Below are positions 51,501 to 59,424 of a stretch of 64,000 nucleotides of DNA, in pieces (position 1 is the stretch's first letter; the number at the start of each line of letters is the position of its first letter). Source of the DNA: UBA1847 sp942492205 (GTDB taxonomy: Bacteria; Pseudomonadota; Gammaproteobacteria; Steroidobacterales; Woeseiaceae). A program made the translations under genes and the position numbers. The notes below the pieces were generated by a model. The model was not told the origin of the DNA and made no database searches. It worked only from the letters and a program-made list of their open reading frames with translations. The DNA lies in assembly GCA_942492205.1 (NCBI GenBank), contig CALODT010000005.1, positions 124,001 to 188,000 of the forward strand. The letters are read 5' to 3'.

Positions 51501-51937
51501 CCCGAGATGGTGATACGGGCATTCTCGATTGACGCAGCGTCAAGGTGCAGAGCGATCGGGATATCGACGTTGAGCGGTTCGGATTCGGTTTCCGCTTGAG
51601 CGGGTTCGGAAACAACGATCTCGACGTTCCTGATGGCAAGCGTGTTAATCCGCACTTCACGTTTCAGCAGTGGCCGCAGCTCCAGCTCGGCGGCAACGTC
51701 GGCGACGGATACAATTGCTGATTCATCCTTCCAGGCGAAGTTCCTGAATTCGAGTCCATGCCACAGCGAGCCGCTGACGCTTTCAATAGTCAGCGGTTCC
51801 GGGAGACGCGGTGACGCCTGTGCAAGCAGCCAACGCGCACCACCCTGCGTTGCGATAAGCCAGGCCATGACCACCACGGCAAGCAACAAGATCGAGAGGA
51901 TAATGGCGCCGCCCCACCGAATGCCGCGCCAAATCAC
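48584..51937 (-). CDS. tamB: Translocation and assembly module protein TamB (GTG start)
   Basis: An 1117-aa inner-membrane-anchored AsmA-like protein. The N-terminal helix is IRWGGAIILSILLLAVVVMAW; the long middle is a repetitive beta-groove of hydrophobic strands that carries lipid or substrate through the periplasm; the C-terminal DUF490 domain ends with TRRLMVESRSGSVRNVDVVY. The GTG at 51937 overlaps the tamA stop (GTGA), whereas the longer frame to 52036 lies in tamA. With TamA it moves lipids or beta-barrel substrates to the outer membrane. Confidence 0.9.
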   Translation of the reverse strand: MIWRGIRWGGAIILSILLLAVVVMAWLIATQGGARWLLAQASPRLPEPLTIESVSGSLWHGLEFRNFAWKDESAIVSVADVAAELELRPLLKREVRINTLAIRNVEIVVSEPAQAETESEPLNVDIPIALHLDAASIENARITISGKEIAIDTVQLGGRLSGSTLKIQRFALRSSEADIDLSGSAELAGNFPLSASATWKLRLPEQTALSGALQVSGDAASYEIEHRLDAPYAVSTDGVVAISDGNVILDLVNRWERIHLQQADAAAIELADGRLSVTGGLNSLDFDGLTTLSSDEVPATTLQTQGTYTGDRVDVAALLAANDWGTLRASGAVLLSAEPSWSFDISLSELNPALADARLQGALELTGATSGQLINGKPTLDLQVERLSGVLNNYAVSGSGAFLYADDALRFDNVIASVGDNRLSVGGVYGRGLTLDAKARFADLGQLDLGVGGALNSDLSIESDLKSVEASGFVTADGLSWAGNTIDSLNATFQLPSSGNGSVSIEVDSIQHGSLAAGLGGRFADNRWRGTLNSLNLRRDWLGEWSLQQQTPLTVSRTQLELETACFGTTEIEGLACVALNYDFAGPVSFETTISALPVASLPRYLPEGASILGEISLQARGNFADGRLNATTDLRVEGLGLLASYEGDDVSADFEEASVSAEVIDNRLVGNFELRLAESADHVSGNMEVQDILDFRSPLSGQGSLALNDLSLVSFFYPDIANAKGAIYGRIDAAGSLAAPEVSGEVGLRDGSVDVRRAGISVTDIGLLVRQSKAGELSLQGSARSGEGYLQIDGATSIGAETGIRSEVRLKGEDFQLMRLPDLQAAASPNITVVFDERQTRVSGELVIPEASITVKNLPETTEKPSPDAVVHRGEAAAVQPRRMLYVDVRTALGDDVSFSGFGLSTKLGGSVRITGSSRSPYQGQGRVVLSEGRYQAYGQNLEIESGELIFNGPLSNPTLNVRATRTASDNTVAGIHLTGTPAQLKSQVYSEPPLGDAEALSYLLTGRPLASASSEQGDMLNQAAFALGLTTAGSVASRIRNQLGLETFGIQGAGENRQLVAGKRLGERLFIEYAYGVVDNLGTLLLRYQLTRRLMVESRSGSVRNVDVVYSVKKP

Positions 51938-53652
51938 AGGTCTGCTCCCAGCCGGATGTGCAGCCGTACGCTGCGATCGGATTTGTTCAGCGGGTGTGCG
52001 AGGTAGAAGCGCAGCGGCCCTACCGGAGATAGCCACTTCAAGCCAAGGCCTGCGCCGATGGCCGCGTCCACGTCCGTAGAATTGAAGGCGTTGCCCGCAT
52101 CGACAAATGCGGCCCCATAGAAATTGCCGCGCAGCAGGTGTTCGTATTCAATGCTCGCGACCAGCAGATTGCTGCCGCCAATCACGTTGCCCAGTTCGTC
52201 TTTAGGGCCCAGGGAATCGTAGTCAAAGCCGCGAATCGACTCATCGCCACCGGCAAAGAAGCGCACCGATGGCGGCAGCTCGCCAAACTCGGATTTCGCC
52301 GTGAACCCGATCGTGGTGCGCGCCAGGAGGCGACTCTTCTCTGACAAGGAGCGAATCACCCGGCCGGTGATGACCGTTTGCAGAAACGAGGTATTCGAGC
52401 CGAGGAACTCGCCGGTTCCTCTCAGCTGCAGGGTCAGCCGTCGACCGCGTGTCGGGAAGATATCGCGATCTGCCCGCTTGTGGTCGTAGGCGACGGCAGG
52501 CAGCACAAGTCGCGAGCGCTGGGTTTCCGCCGCCAGAACAAACCGTTCATAGCTGAGGTCCAGCGACAGCGTGCGCAGCCACTTGGCGCTTATTCTCTTC
52601 GAGCGCCTGAAACCGACTCTCGCGGAGTCGCTATCGAACGTGTCGTTATCCTCACGGGTCAACCCGGCCGTGTAGCTTAGCCACTCGGTGCGCGGGTCCG
52701 CCATCGGCCGACGATGCTCCGCCGTAATTCCCTGGATGACCGGCGATACGCCGATGTCGGTTTTAAAGCGATGGCCCTTCGCATTGAGTCGGCGGTTCTG
52801 GTAGCCCGCACGAAACCTTGGCCCTGTATCGGTAGAAAACCCTGCGCCAACGGTATATTCAATCCGATCGGCGGGCTCCAGCAGCACACGCACCGGAATC
52901 TGCCCGCCGTCGGCCTCTTCGAAAAGAGGTGAGAGTTCGATGCGCGAGAAGTAACCGCTGACGGAAAGGTCGGTATACGCCTGGTTGAGCAGGCGGCTGT
53001 CATAGGGCATGCCGTCATCAAATTCGAGGAACGCGCGGACCAGGCTGGTCTCAAGAAAGTCCTCCTCGATGCGTACCTCGCCAAAATCATAGCGCGGGCC
53101 GCTTTCGTAATGCAGCGCAATATCGGCGGCGTATTCCTCGGGCCACACGTCAATGACGCTTTTTGAAAAATCAGCCTCTATGTAACCGCGCTCAGCGGCG
53201 CGCACCTGCAGCGCTTCCTTGAAGAATTGGTAATTTGCGTGCCGTAGCGGGGCGCCTGCCAGCAGTGTCTTTTCTGCGCCAAGGTCGGAAAAGTCTGCTG
53301 CACTTTCGTCCGGCGTCGCAATCCGGATATCGACGTCGCGAAGTAACACAGGTTGGCCAAGTTCAATATTGACGGTTGCCCGCCAGCATTCATCGTCGAT
53401 TTCCAGCGTCTTCTCGATTGCCGGATCGTAGTAGCCAAACGGCTCCAGCGCCGCTCTTACCTCGGTCTCGACCGCACGAAAGCGCCGCCGGACAAGCCAG
53501 GCCTCGGCATCGCAAGGCTCGGCAGCCAGCGCGATGTAGTTCTGCACGTTGCGAGCGATGTCGCCGCCAACACCCTCCAGGCGCAGTTCGCCCCTGGCCA
53601 CGGTGGCGAGAAGCAGCAACGACAGTAGCGCAGTTCGAGAGCCTGGATGCAT
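51934..53652 (-). CDS. tamA: Translocation and assembly module protein TamA (BamA/Omp85 family)
   Basis: A 572-aa outer-membrane protein: a signal peptide (TALLSLLLLATVARG), about three POTRA domains in residues 25-260 (for example RRFRAVETEVRAALEPFGYY and SRLLNQAYTDLSVSGYFSRI), and a 16-strand Omp85 barrel with the VRFFAGGDESIRGFDYDSLG lid-lock motif (the RGF block) and a C-terminal aromatic-poor end at RLHIRLGADL. It is directly followed by tamB, overlapping it by 4 nt; 36 nt separate it from the ZntB-like gene upstream. Confidence 0.92.
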   Translation of the reverse strand: MHPGSRTALLSLLLLATVARGELRLEGVGGDIARNVQNYIALAAEPCDAEAWLVRRRFRAVETEVRAALEPFGYYDPAIEKTLEIDDECWRATVNIELGQPVLLRDVDIRIATPDESAADFSDLGAEKTLLAGAPLRHANYQFFKEALQVRAAERGYIEADFSKSVIDVWPEEYAADIALHYESGPRYDFGEVRIEEDFLETSLVRAFLEFDDGMPYDSRLLNQAYTDLSVSGYFSRIELSPLFEEADGGQIPVRVLLEPADRIEYTVGAGFSTDTGPRFRAGYQNRRLNAKGHRFKTDIGVSPVIQGITAEHRRPMADPRTEWLSYTAGLTREDNDTFDSDSARVGFRRSKRISAKWLRTLSLDLSYERFVLAAETQRSRLVLPAVAYDHKRADRDIFPTRGRRLTLQLRGTGEFLGSNTSFLQTVITGRVIRSLSEKSRLLARTTIGFTAKSEFGELPPSVRFFAGGDESIRGFDYDSLGPKDELGNVIGGSNLLVASIEYEHLLRGNFYGAAFVDAGNAFNSTDVDAAIGAGLGLKWLSPVGPLRFYLAHPLNKSDRSVRLHIRLGADL

Positions 53653-53688
53653 GTAATCAAGCCAGCGTTAGTCTGCGCGGCAGCGAGA

Positions 53689-54669
53689 TCAAAGCCATTT
53701 CTTCCAGCGAAAGAACACCAGCAATGTGGCGCCCGCCGCAATCATCACAACGATGGACCAGGCGAAACCCATCTTGCTTTCCAGGCCGGGCAGGCCACCT
53801 ACATTCATACCCAGTAGCCCCGTGACAAAGGTCAGCGGGAGAAAGATCGCAGCTACCACGGAAAGCACGTACATGCGCGCATTCTGTTCCTGGGCAATCA
53901 GGCTGAGCAGTTCCTCCTGCAGAACAACGGCGCGCTCCCGGGCGAGGTCGAGATCTTCGAGAAATCGCGTAATGCGATCGGCCTCTTGCCGGAGGCTTTG
54001 CATTTCCATCTCGTTGAGCCACGAGCCCGATTGTCGAGTGAGCCGGTCCAGAGCGTCGCGTTGCGGTGCGAGAAAGCGCCGCACCTCGGCGATTTGCCGG
54101 CGCAGCGCCGAGAGGCGCTGGCGAAAACCGGGCGCCTTGCCCTTGCTGATTTCCTCCTCGGCGTCGTCCATGCGATCCTCGATGGACTCCACGAAGCCGC
54201 CGATTCTGTCAGCGAGTCGCTCGACCAGCATGGCCAGGAATTCGCCCGGACCTGTAGGACCTTTGCCTGCGTGCAGGGCCTCACAGATGTCATCGATTGA
54301 CAGCAGCCGGCGCCGACGTGAGGAAATGATGCGCTGCTTGTCTATCCATACGCGTATCGAAACCATATCCTCCGGGTCGGCGCCCGGGTTCATGTTCACG
54401 CCGCGCAGGATTGTCAGCAAGCCTTCATCGCTGACGATCGAGCGTGGCCGCGTTTCCCCTGCCAGCAACGTATCGACGGCGATCGCCGGCAACCCGGCTT
54501 CTTTCTCGAGCCAGCGACCTGCGTGCGGATCCGATACGTCCAGGTGAACCCAGAGCAGTCCCTGCTCGGGGGACCACTGCTGCACTTCTTCAGCATCGAT
54601 TTTCCGGCCGCGGCCTTTCTTGTCGATGATGAAGCTGCGCAAGAATGCCGGACCCTGTGAAGTCATCAC
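53689..54669 (-). CDS. CorA/ZntB-family metal cation transporter
   Basis: A 326-aa member of the CorA superfamily, closest in layout to ZntB. The long cytoplasmic N-terminal funnel (to about 255) has coiled-coil helices, and two C-terminal helices flank the selectivity loop GLLGMNVGGLPG, where GMN is the signature. The Val-Gly-Gly-Leu after GMN favours ZntB-type proteins, for which H+/Zn2+ transport has been proposed. It overlaps the CNNM/CorC gene by 4 nt. Confidence 0.85.
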   Translation of the reverse strand: MMTSQGPAFLRSFIIDKKGRGRKIDAEEVQQWSPEQGLLWVHLDVSDPHAGRWLEKEAGLPAIAVDTLLAGETRPRSIVSDEGLLTILRGVNMNPGADPEDMVSIRVWIDKQRIISSRRRRLLSIDDICEALHAGKGPTGPGEFLAMLVERLADRIGGFVESIEDRMDDAEEEISKGKAPGFRQRLSALRRQIAEVRRFLAPQRDALDRLTRQSGSWLNEMEMQSLRQEADRITRFLEDLDLARERAVVLQEELLSLIAQEQNARMYVLSVVAAIFLPLTFVTGLLGMNVGGLPGLESKMGFAWSIVVMIAAGATLLVFFRWKKWL

Positions 54670-56012
54670 GATGCCTCCTTTTCCAAGCTCCCCGAACTCT
54701 TCTCGTGACGGGTGCCCGACGGCGAAATCAAAATGGTTTGGACCTGTCTTCCCGACATTCGTGCCACATAGAACGAATGGCCACCGTATTCAACAACATC
54801 CCCTTCCTTGGGCAACCGCTCCAGCAACTGCATTACGAATCCGCCCAGCGTTCCGACTTGTGAATGCCGTTCAATGTCGATCTTGACGGTATCCTCCAGT
54901 GCGGCCAAAGGCAGCTGCCCGCTGGCCCGCCAACCTGACTCGACGGCCTCGATCGGAGTGACTGTATCGTCAACATCCCACTCATCTTCAATCTCGCCGA
55001 CGATCTCCTCAAGCATGTCTTCCAGTGTGACAATTCCAATGTACGTGCCGTGCTCGTCAACGACGATGGCCATGTGGGTTCGCGTTGCTCGCATGCGCTC
55101 AAGGAGCGATGAAATCAACAGGGTGGGTGGCACGACCATGGGTGCGCGCAGCCTTTCGGACAAAGAGGCCCACACTTCTTTCTCCTCGGCTAGAAACGCG
55201 GTCGTCAGGTCCTTGGTCGCGAGGACGCCGATAACATTACCTTTGCCGTCAAGAACAGGAAAACGGCTGCGCTGGGTCCTGACGACAATTTCCTTGTTGG
55301 TATCGGAATCGGACGTCAGGCGCAATTTGTCAACATTGCTCCACGGAACCATGATTTCGTGGACCGTCTGATCATCAAACAGAAAAGCTTTGCGAATGAT
55401 TTCTGCGGTCTTCTGTTCCAGTTCGCCATGCGCTTCCGATTCGTCGACTATCGCGCTGATTTCATCCTCAGAGATAATTTCATGGTGGGGCCCACCACGA
55501 ATGCCGAGTAATCTCAGGATGCCCGCGTTCGCCCTGTCCAACAACCAGTTCAGCGGAAACACCAGGCGATAAAACCAGTGCAGCGGGTATGCCAAAGCAA
55601 GCGTTACCGGCGTGGGCTTGCGGATGGCGTAGGTCTTCGGCACCTGCTCCCCAACAACGATATGCAGCGAGGAAAAGATCAGGAATCCAACGATAAACGA
55701 AATGGTGTGCAGGGCGGGACCCGTAATGCCAACCTTTGACAGGAGCGGCTCCAACAGTGCGGCTACAGCGGGCTCACCCACCCAGCCGAGCCCGAGTGAA
55801 GCCATGGTGATGCCAAGTTGACAGGCGGCGAGGTAAGCATCCAGGTTGTTATGCATGCGTGCGCTAAGCAGCGCAGCACGACGTTGCTGATTGACGGCCT
55901 GGTCAAGCTGATAGCCGCGGATCTTTACAAGAGCAAACTCGGCCGCGACAAAAAACGCATTGGCAGCCAGTAAGACAAAGACAGCGATCAGAGAATAGGT
56001 GAGCGAGCTCAT
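54666..56012 (-). CDS. CNNM/CorC-type (UPF0053, hemolysin-C-like) membrane protein
   Basis: A 448-aa protein with a DUF21 membrane domain (TYSLIAVFVLLAANAFFVAAEFALVKIR, YLAACQLGITMASLGLGW), a pair of CBS domains (IMVPWSNVDKLRL, RFPVLDGKGNVIGVLATKDL, and HMAIVVDEHGTYIGIVTLEDMLEEIVGEIEDE split around 300-350), and a C-terminal CorC/HlyC domain. This layout belongs to Mg2+/cation transporters or regulators. It overlaps the ZntB-like gene by 4 nt, which links two divalent-cation genes in one transcript. Confidence 0.9.
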   Translation of the reverse strand: MSSLTYSLIAVFVLLAANAFFVAAEFALVKIRGYQLDQAVNQQRRAALLSARMHNNLDAYLAACQLGITMASLGLGWVGEPAVAALLEPLLSKVGITGPALHTISFIVGFLIFSSLHIVVGEQVPKTYAIRKPTPVTLALAYPLHWFYRLVFPLNWLLDRANAGILRLLGIRGGPHHEIISEDEISAIVDESEAHGELEQKTAEIIRKAFLFDDQTVHEIMVPWSNVDKLRLTSDSDTNKEIVVRTQRSRFPVLDGKGNVIGVLATKDLTTAFLAEEKEVWASLSERLRAPMVVPPTLLISSLLERMRATRTHMAIVVDEHGTYIGIVTLEDMLEEIVGEIEDEWDVDDTVTPIEAVESGWRASGQLPLAALEDTVKIDIERHSQVGTLGGFVMQLLERLPKEGDVVEYGGHSFYVARMSGRQVQTILISPSGTRHEKSSGSLEKEAS

Positions 56013-56045
56013 TGTGATGCGCGCGTAACGAGCGGAGCTGTTCGA

Positions 56046-56933
56046 CTAGTCATTGCCATCCTCTTTGTTTAGAAGGCGGATCTCCAGCGGTCCGTTCGAA
56101 TCCAGGTGCACGTCGCGCTGCGGGAAGGCGATGACAATGCCATGCTCATTGAACAGCTCGGTAATGCGGAATCGAATCGCACTGCGAATCTCCCGCAGGA
56201 ACCTCTCGCCGCCGACGTCACACCAGAAATAGGCATCAAAGACCAGGGAGTTGTCGCCGAAGTCATCAAATACGATGCTGGGCGCGGGGTTGCTCTTGGT
56301 CTCTGGCTGCTCCTCGACAGCCTGCATCATGAGATCTGCAACCAGGCGAACAGGGGAGCCGTACGCAACGCCAACTCGAACGATCGTGCGAATTTCGAGG
56401 TCGACGAGCGTCCAGTTGACGACCGTGCGTTCCAGAAGCAGGCTGTTGGGGACCAGCAAATGCACGCCGTCTGTGCGCCGTATGCGGGTAGATCGGTTGC
56501 CGATGGTTTCGACGACCCCCTGCCAGTTGTCAATTTCGATAAAGTCACCGATGCGAATGGGTCGCTCGGCCATGAGTATCCAGCCGCTGATGAAGTTGTT
56601 GATGATGTTCTGCGCGCCAAAGCCGACACCGATAGCCAGCGCACCGGTAGCGAAATGGAAGGTCGTCAGCGGTATGCCCAGGAGGCCGAGTGCCGTTAGG
56701 ACTACGATTATGAAAATCGTAAAGAACGCGATGCGCTTGAAGACGTGAACCACCCCCGGCCGCATCTCGGTGTTCGCAAGGCGTCTGCCAAGCAGGTAGC
56801 CAACGAATCGGCTGCCCAGGTAGCCGAATAGCAGAAGTGCTACGACCAGCGCGAGCTGGCCGATGGTTATGAGCTGTCCGGCTGGCGCCGTGAACAGCAC
56901 GGTATCCCAGAGGTTTCTGAACTTTTCGAGCAT
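56046..56933 (-). CDS. MscS-family mechanosensitive ion channel
   Basis: A 295-aa small-conductance channel. Three N-terminal helices precede the pore helix and MscS block (GALAIGVGFGAQNIINNFISG, IRIGDFIEIDNWQGVVETIG), the family hallmark, then the cytoplasmic beta and C-terminal domains. It releases solutes on osmotic downshift. It is 32 nt after rimK and 33 nt before the CNNM gene, so it is part of the same long transcript. Confidence 0.92.
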   Translation of the reverse strand: MLEKFRNLWDTVLFTAPAGQLITIGQLALVVALLLFGYLGSRFVGYLLGRRLANTEMRPGVVHVFKRIAFFTIFIIVVLTALGLLGIPLTTFHFATGALAIGVGFGAQNIINNFISGWILMAERPIRIGDFIEIDNWQGVVETIGNRSTRIRRTDGVHLLVPNSLLLERTVVNWTLVDLEIRTIVRVGVAYGSPVRLVADLMMQAVEEQPETKSNPAPSIVFDDFGDNSLVFDAYFWCDVGGERFLREIRSAIRFRITELFNEHGIVIAFPQRDVHLDSNGPLEIRLLNKEDGND

Positions 56934-56965
56934 GGCTTCCTACCTGGCCTCAAAATTTGACCGCA

Positions 56966-57871
56966 TCACCCTGTACCACGTGTTCGGGTTCGGCCCTGCC
57001 TTGCGTTCTTCTCGATGAAGTCGATGATCATACCCGCGACGTCCTTGCCGGTTGCTTTCTCGATTCCCTCGAGCCCGGGGCTCGAGTTTACTTCCATGAC
57101 GACGGGGCCGTGATTGGAGCGCAGCAGGTCAACACCGGCCACGTTGAGACCCATGACCTTGGCGGAGCGCACCGCCGTCGAGCGTTCTTCGGGCGTGATC
57201 TTGATGAGCTTCGCAGAGCCGCCGCGGTGCAGGTTGGAGCGGAATTCACCCTCCTTACCCTGGCGTATCATTGAGGCAACGACCTTGTCGCCAACGACAA
57301 AGCAGCGAATGTCGGCGCCGCCGGCTTCCTTGATAAACTCCTGCACCATGAAGTTGGCCTTCAGACCGCTGAACGCTTCGATGACGCTCTCCGCCGCCTT
57401 CTTGGTTTCGGCCAGGACCACGCCGACGCCCTGGGTGCCCTCAAGCAGTTTGATAACGACCGGAGCACCGCCGACGAATTGCAGCAGGTCTTCGGTATCG
57501 TCCGGCGAATTCGCAAAGCCGGTAATCGGCAGGCCGATACCTTTACGAGCCAATAGCTGGGTCGCCCTCAGCTTGTCGCGCGAGCGCGTGATCGCAACCG
57601 ACTCATTCACCGAGTAAACGCCCATCATCTCGAACTGACGCACAACCGACGTGCCAAAGAAGGACACCGACGCGCCGATGCGGGGGATGATGGCGTCGAC
57701 CCCGGTAATTGCTTCACCCTTGAAGTGAATGCTCGGCTTATGGCTGGTGATATTCATGTAGCAGCGCTTGTGGTTGATTACCGGCATTTGGTGGCCGCGT
57801 TCGATACCTGCCTCGGCAAGGCGCCGCGTCGAATACAGGTTCTTGTTAGTCGAGAGAATTCCAATCTTCAT
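56966..57871 (-). CDS. rimK: RimK-type alpha-L-glutamate ligase (ATP-grasp)
   Basis: A 301-aa ATP-grasp ligase matching RimK, which adds Glu residues to ribosomal protein S6 (and makes poly-alpha-glutamate in vitro). Features: MKIGILSTNKNLYSTRRLAEA, the SVNESVAITRSRDKLRATQLL substrate block, ATP-binding PVVIKLLEGTQGVGV and the metal site VVMEVNSSPGLEGIE (E.N.SPG). It is encoded with a succinylglutamate-desuccinylase-like gene and a RimB-like protease, 48 nt after the former. Confidence 0.93.
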   Translation of the reverse strand: MKIGILSTNKNLYSTRRLAEAGIERGHQMPVINHKRCYMNITSHKPSIHFKGEAITGVDAIIPRIGASVSFFGTSVVRQFEMMGVYSVNESVAITRSRDKLRATQLLARKGIGLPITGFANSPDDTEDLLQFVGGAPVVIKLLEGTQGVGVVLAETKKAAESVIEAFSGLKANFMVQEFIKEAGGADIRCFVVGDKVVASMIRQGKEGEFRSNLHRGGSAKLIKITPEERSTAVRSAKVMGLNVAGVDLLRSNHGPVVMEVNSSPGLEGIEKATGKDVAGMIIDFIEKNARQGRTRTRGTG

Positions 57872-57919
57872 CGTGTTGTCCTTTTGCGATGCACATCCAG
57901 GATCGGCGTTGCATCCTGA

Positions 57920-58945
57920 TTACGTTGGTGTCGGGTCATCGTCATGTTGCGCCGTGAAGTCTTCAACCAGATTCTCGACACGGGGAATGCTTTTGAACGC
58001 CGCAAGATTGAAAAGCGCGTCACCTTCATGCGTCAACGGCAGCTTGCTTTGGCCGATGACAATGCCATCAAATGGCGCGATGACATCCGCTTCTTCATCG
58101 CCCAGTGGAGAGCTGATGATCGCCATGCTCTGGCCTTTGCGCACGCTGCTGCCCAGCTTTACCTTCGCGGTTACGATGCCGCTATCCGAGGCTCTTACCC
58201 AGCTTGTGGATCGGGCGACGACTGGCATGGCCTGTTTGGCGTTTTTTAATGGCGGCAGCATGCCGATCTGGCGCATGACGTTCAGTATGCCACGAGTACC
58301 CGCGCGGATGCTGATCTCACTGAATCGCAGCGCTTCGCCGGATTCATAAATCAACACGGGCATGCCGCGGGTATTGGCACAGTCTCGCAGCGAGCCATCG
58401 CGGATGTTCGAGTTGATAATGACGGGAACGCCGAAAGACCTGGCCAGCTCGAGCGTCTTCGGATCATCCAGGTTGGCGCGAATCTGAGGCAAATTGGAGC
58501 GATTGATCGCACCGGTGTGCAGGTCGATACCGAGGTCGGCTTTGGATACGATCTGCTTGATAAACAGGTCGGCAAGCCGCGATGCGATCGAGCCTTTCTT
58601 GCTGCCCGGAAACGAGCGATTCAGGTCGCGCCGGTCGGGCAGGTAGCGAGACTGATTGAGAAAGCCGTGAACATTCACGATGGGTACCGCTATCAGGGTT
58701 CCTTTCAATGAGCGAAGGAATTTGCGCTTCAGTAGGCGGCGGATGATCTCGACGCCATTCAGTTCATCGCCATGGATTGCCGCGGAGACAAACAGGACCG
58801 GCCCGGCTTTACGTCCGCAAATGACCTGGACCGGCATGTGCAGCGATGTTGATGTGTAAAGATCCGCGATGGGCAGGTCAACGTTAACCCGAGTGCCCGG
58901 TTTGATGACGGTCCCGCCGATTTCGATTGCTTTGTTGGCTGTCAT
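57920..58945 (-). CDS. Succinylglutamate desuccinylase/aspartoacylase-family zinc amidohydrolase
   Basis: A 341-aa M14-like zinc enzyme. Zinc ligands are visible in IHGDELNGVEII (His and Glu) and GIDLHTGA (His); RRDLNRSFPGS is the usual substrate-contact Arg-Asp-Leu-Asn-Arg segment. A C-terminal beta-barrel (VTAKVKLGSSVRKGQ) closes the active site. Family members cleave N-acyl amino acids. Next to rimK it could trim or recycle glutamyl conjugates; that is inference. It overlaps the RimB-like gene by 4 nt. Confidence 0.88.
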   Translation of the reverse strand: MTANKAIEIGGTVIKPGTRVNVDLPIADLYTSTSLHMPVQVICGRKAGPVLFVSAAIHGDELNGVEIIRRLLKRKFLRSLKGTLIAVPIVNVHGFLNQSRYLPDRRDLNRSFPGSKKGSIASRLADLFIKQIVSKADLGIDLHTGAINRSNLPQIRANLDDPKTLELARSFGVPVIINSNIRDGSLRDCANTRGMPVLIYESGEALRFSEISIRAGTRGILNVMRQIGMLPPLKNAKQAMPVVARSTSWVRASDSGIVTAKVKLGSSVRKGQSMAIISSPLGDEEADVIAPFDGIVIGQSKLPLTHEGDALFNLAAFKSIPRVENLVEDFTAQHDDDPTPT

Positions 58946-59424
58946 TTCTTCTTGTCCTTGGACGTTTTCCTCTTTTTCCCGACGACATAGGATCGTGATG
59001 GGTTCACGACAGCGCGTCCCTGTAACGCCGTGCGCCCGAGCAGCATTCGAAAAAGCATGTTGTCGCGCGCCGTGAGTGTCGCTTCAATGGGCCAACGGTG
59101 AGCGCCTACGTGAAGTTCGGTGCGAATGACAAAGCGCTCTTCGCTATGCCCGCCGGAATCGGTGACCCTGCGCTGGTCGAGGATTTCGGCAGTGCAGGTG
59201 ACTACCGTCTCGTTGTCTTTTTGCAGCGGGTGTATGCGAAACTCAATCAGGTCTCGTCCGTTTTCCGTGAACGGCTTGAGCTCGAAGGCATGCAGTGCCG
59301 ATGTGCGCGCGCCGGTATCGACTTTTGCCTTGATCTGGGCGATACCGAGCTCCGGCAAACGCACCCACTCTCGCCAGCCGAAGGTCAGTAGTTTCCCGGG
59401 CTCTTCCACGTGTTGTCCCCTCAT
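58942..59424 (-). CDS. rimB: RimB-like retropepsin-type ATP-dependent zinc protease (PF05618)
   Basis: A 160-aa protein of the family called putative ATP-dependent zinc protease; structure predictions place it in the aspartyl retropepsin fold. The active-site motif is KAKVDTGARTSALHA (Asp-Thr-Gly), with GRTALQGRAVVNPSRSY near the end (the LLGR strand and trailing basic block). In Pseudomonas, RimB acts with RimK on S6 glutamylation. It overlaps the porin gene before it by 4 nt and the AstE-like gene after it by 4 nt. The C-terminal tail is Lys-rich. Confidence 0.85.
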   Translation of the reverse strand: MRGQHVEEPGKLLTFGWREWVRLPELGIAQIKAKVDTGARTSALHAFELKPFTENGRDLIEFRIHPLQKDNETVVTCTAEILDQRRVTDSGGHSEERFVIRTELHVGAHRWPIEATLTARDNMLFRMLLGRTALQGRAVVNPSRSYVVGKKRKTSKDKKK

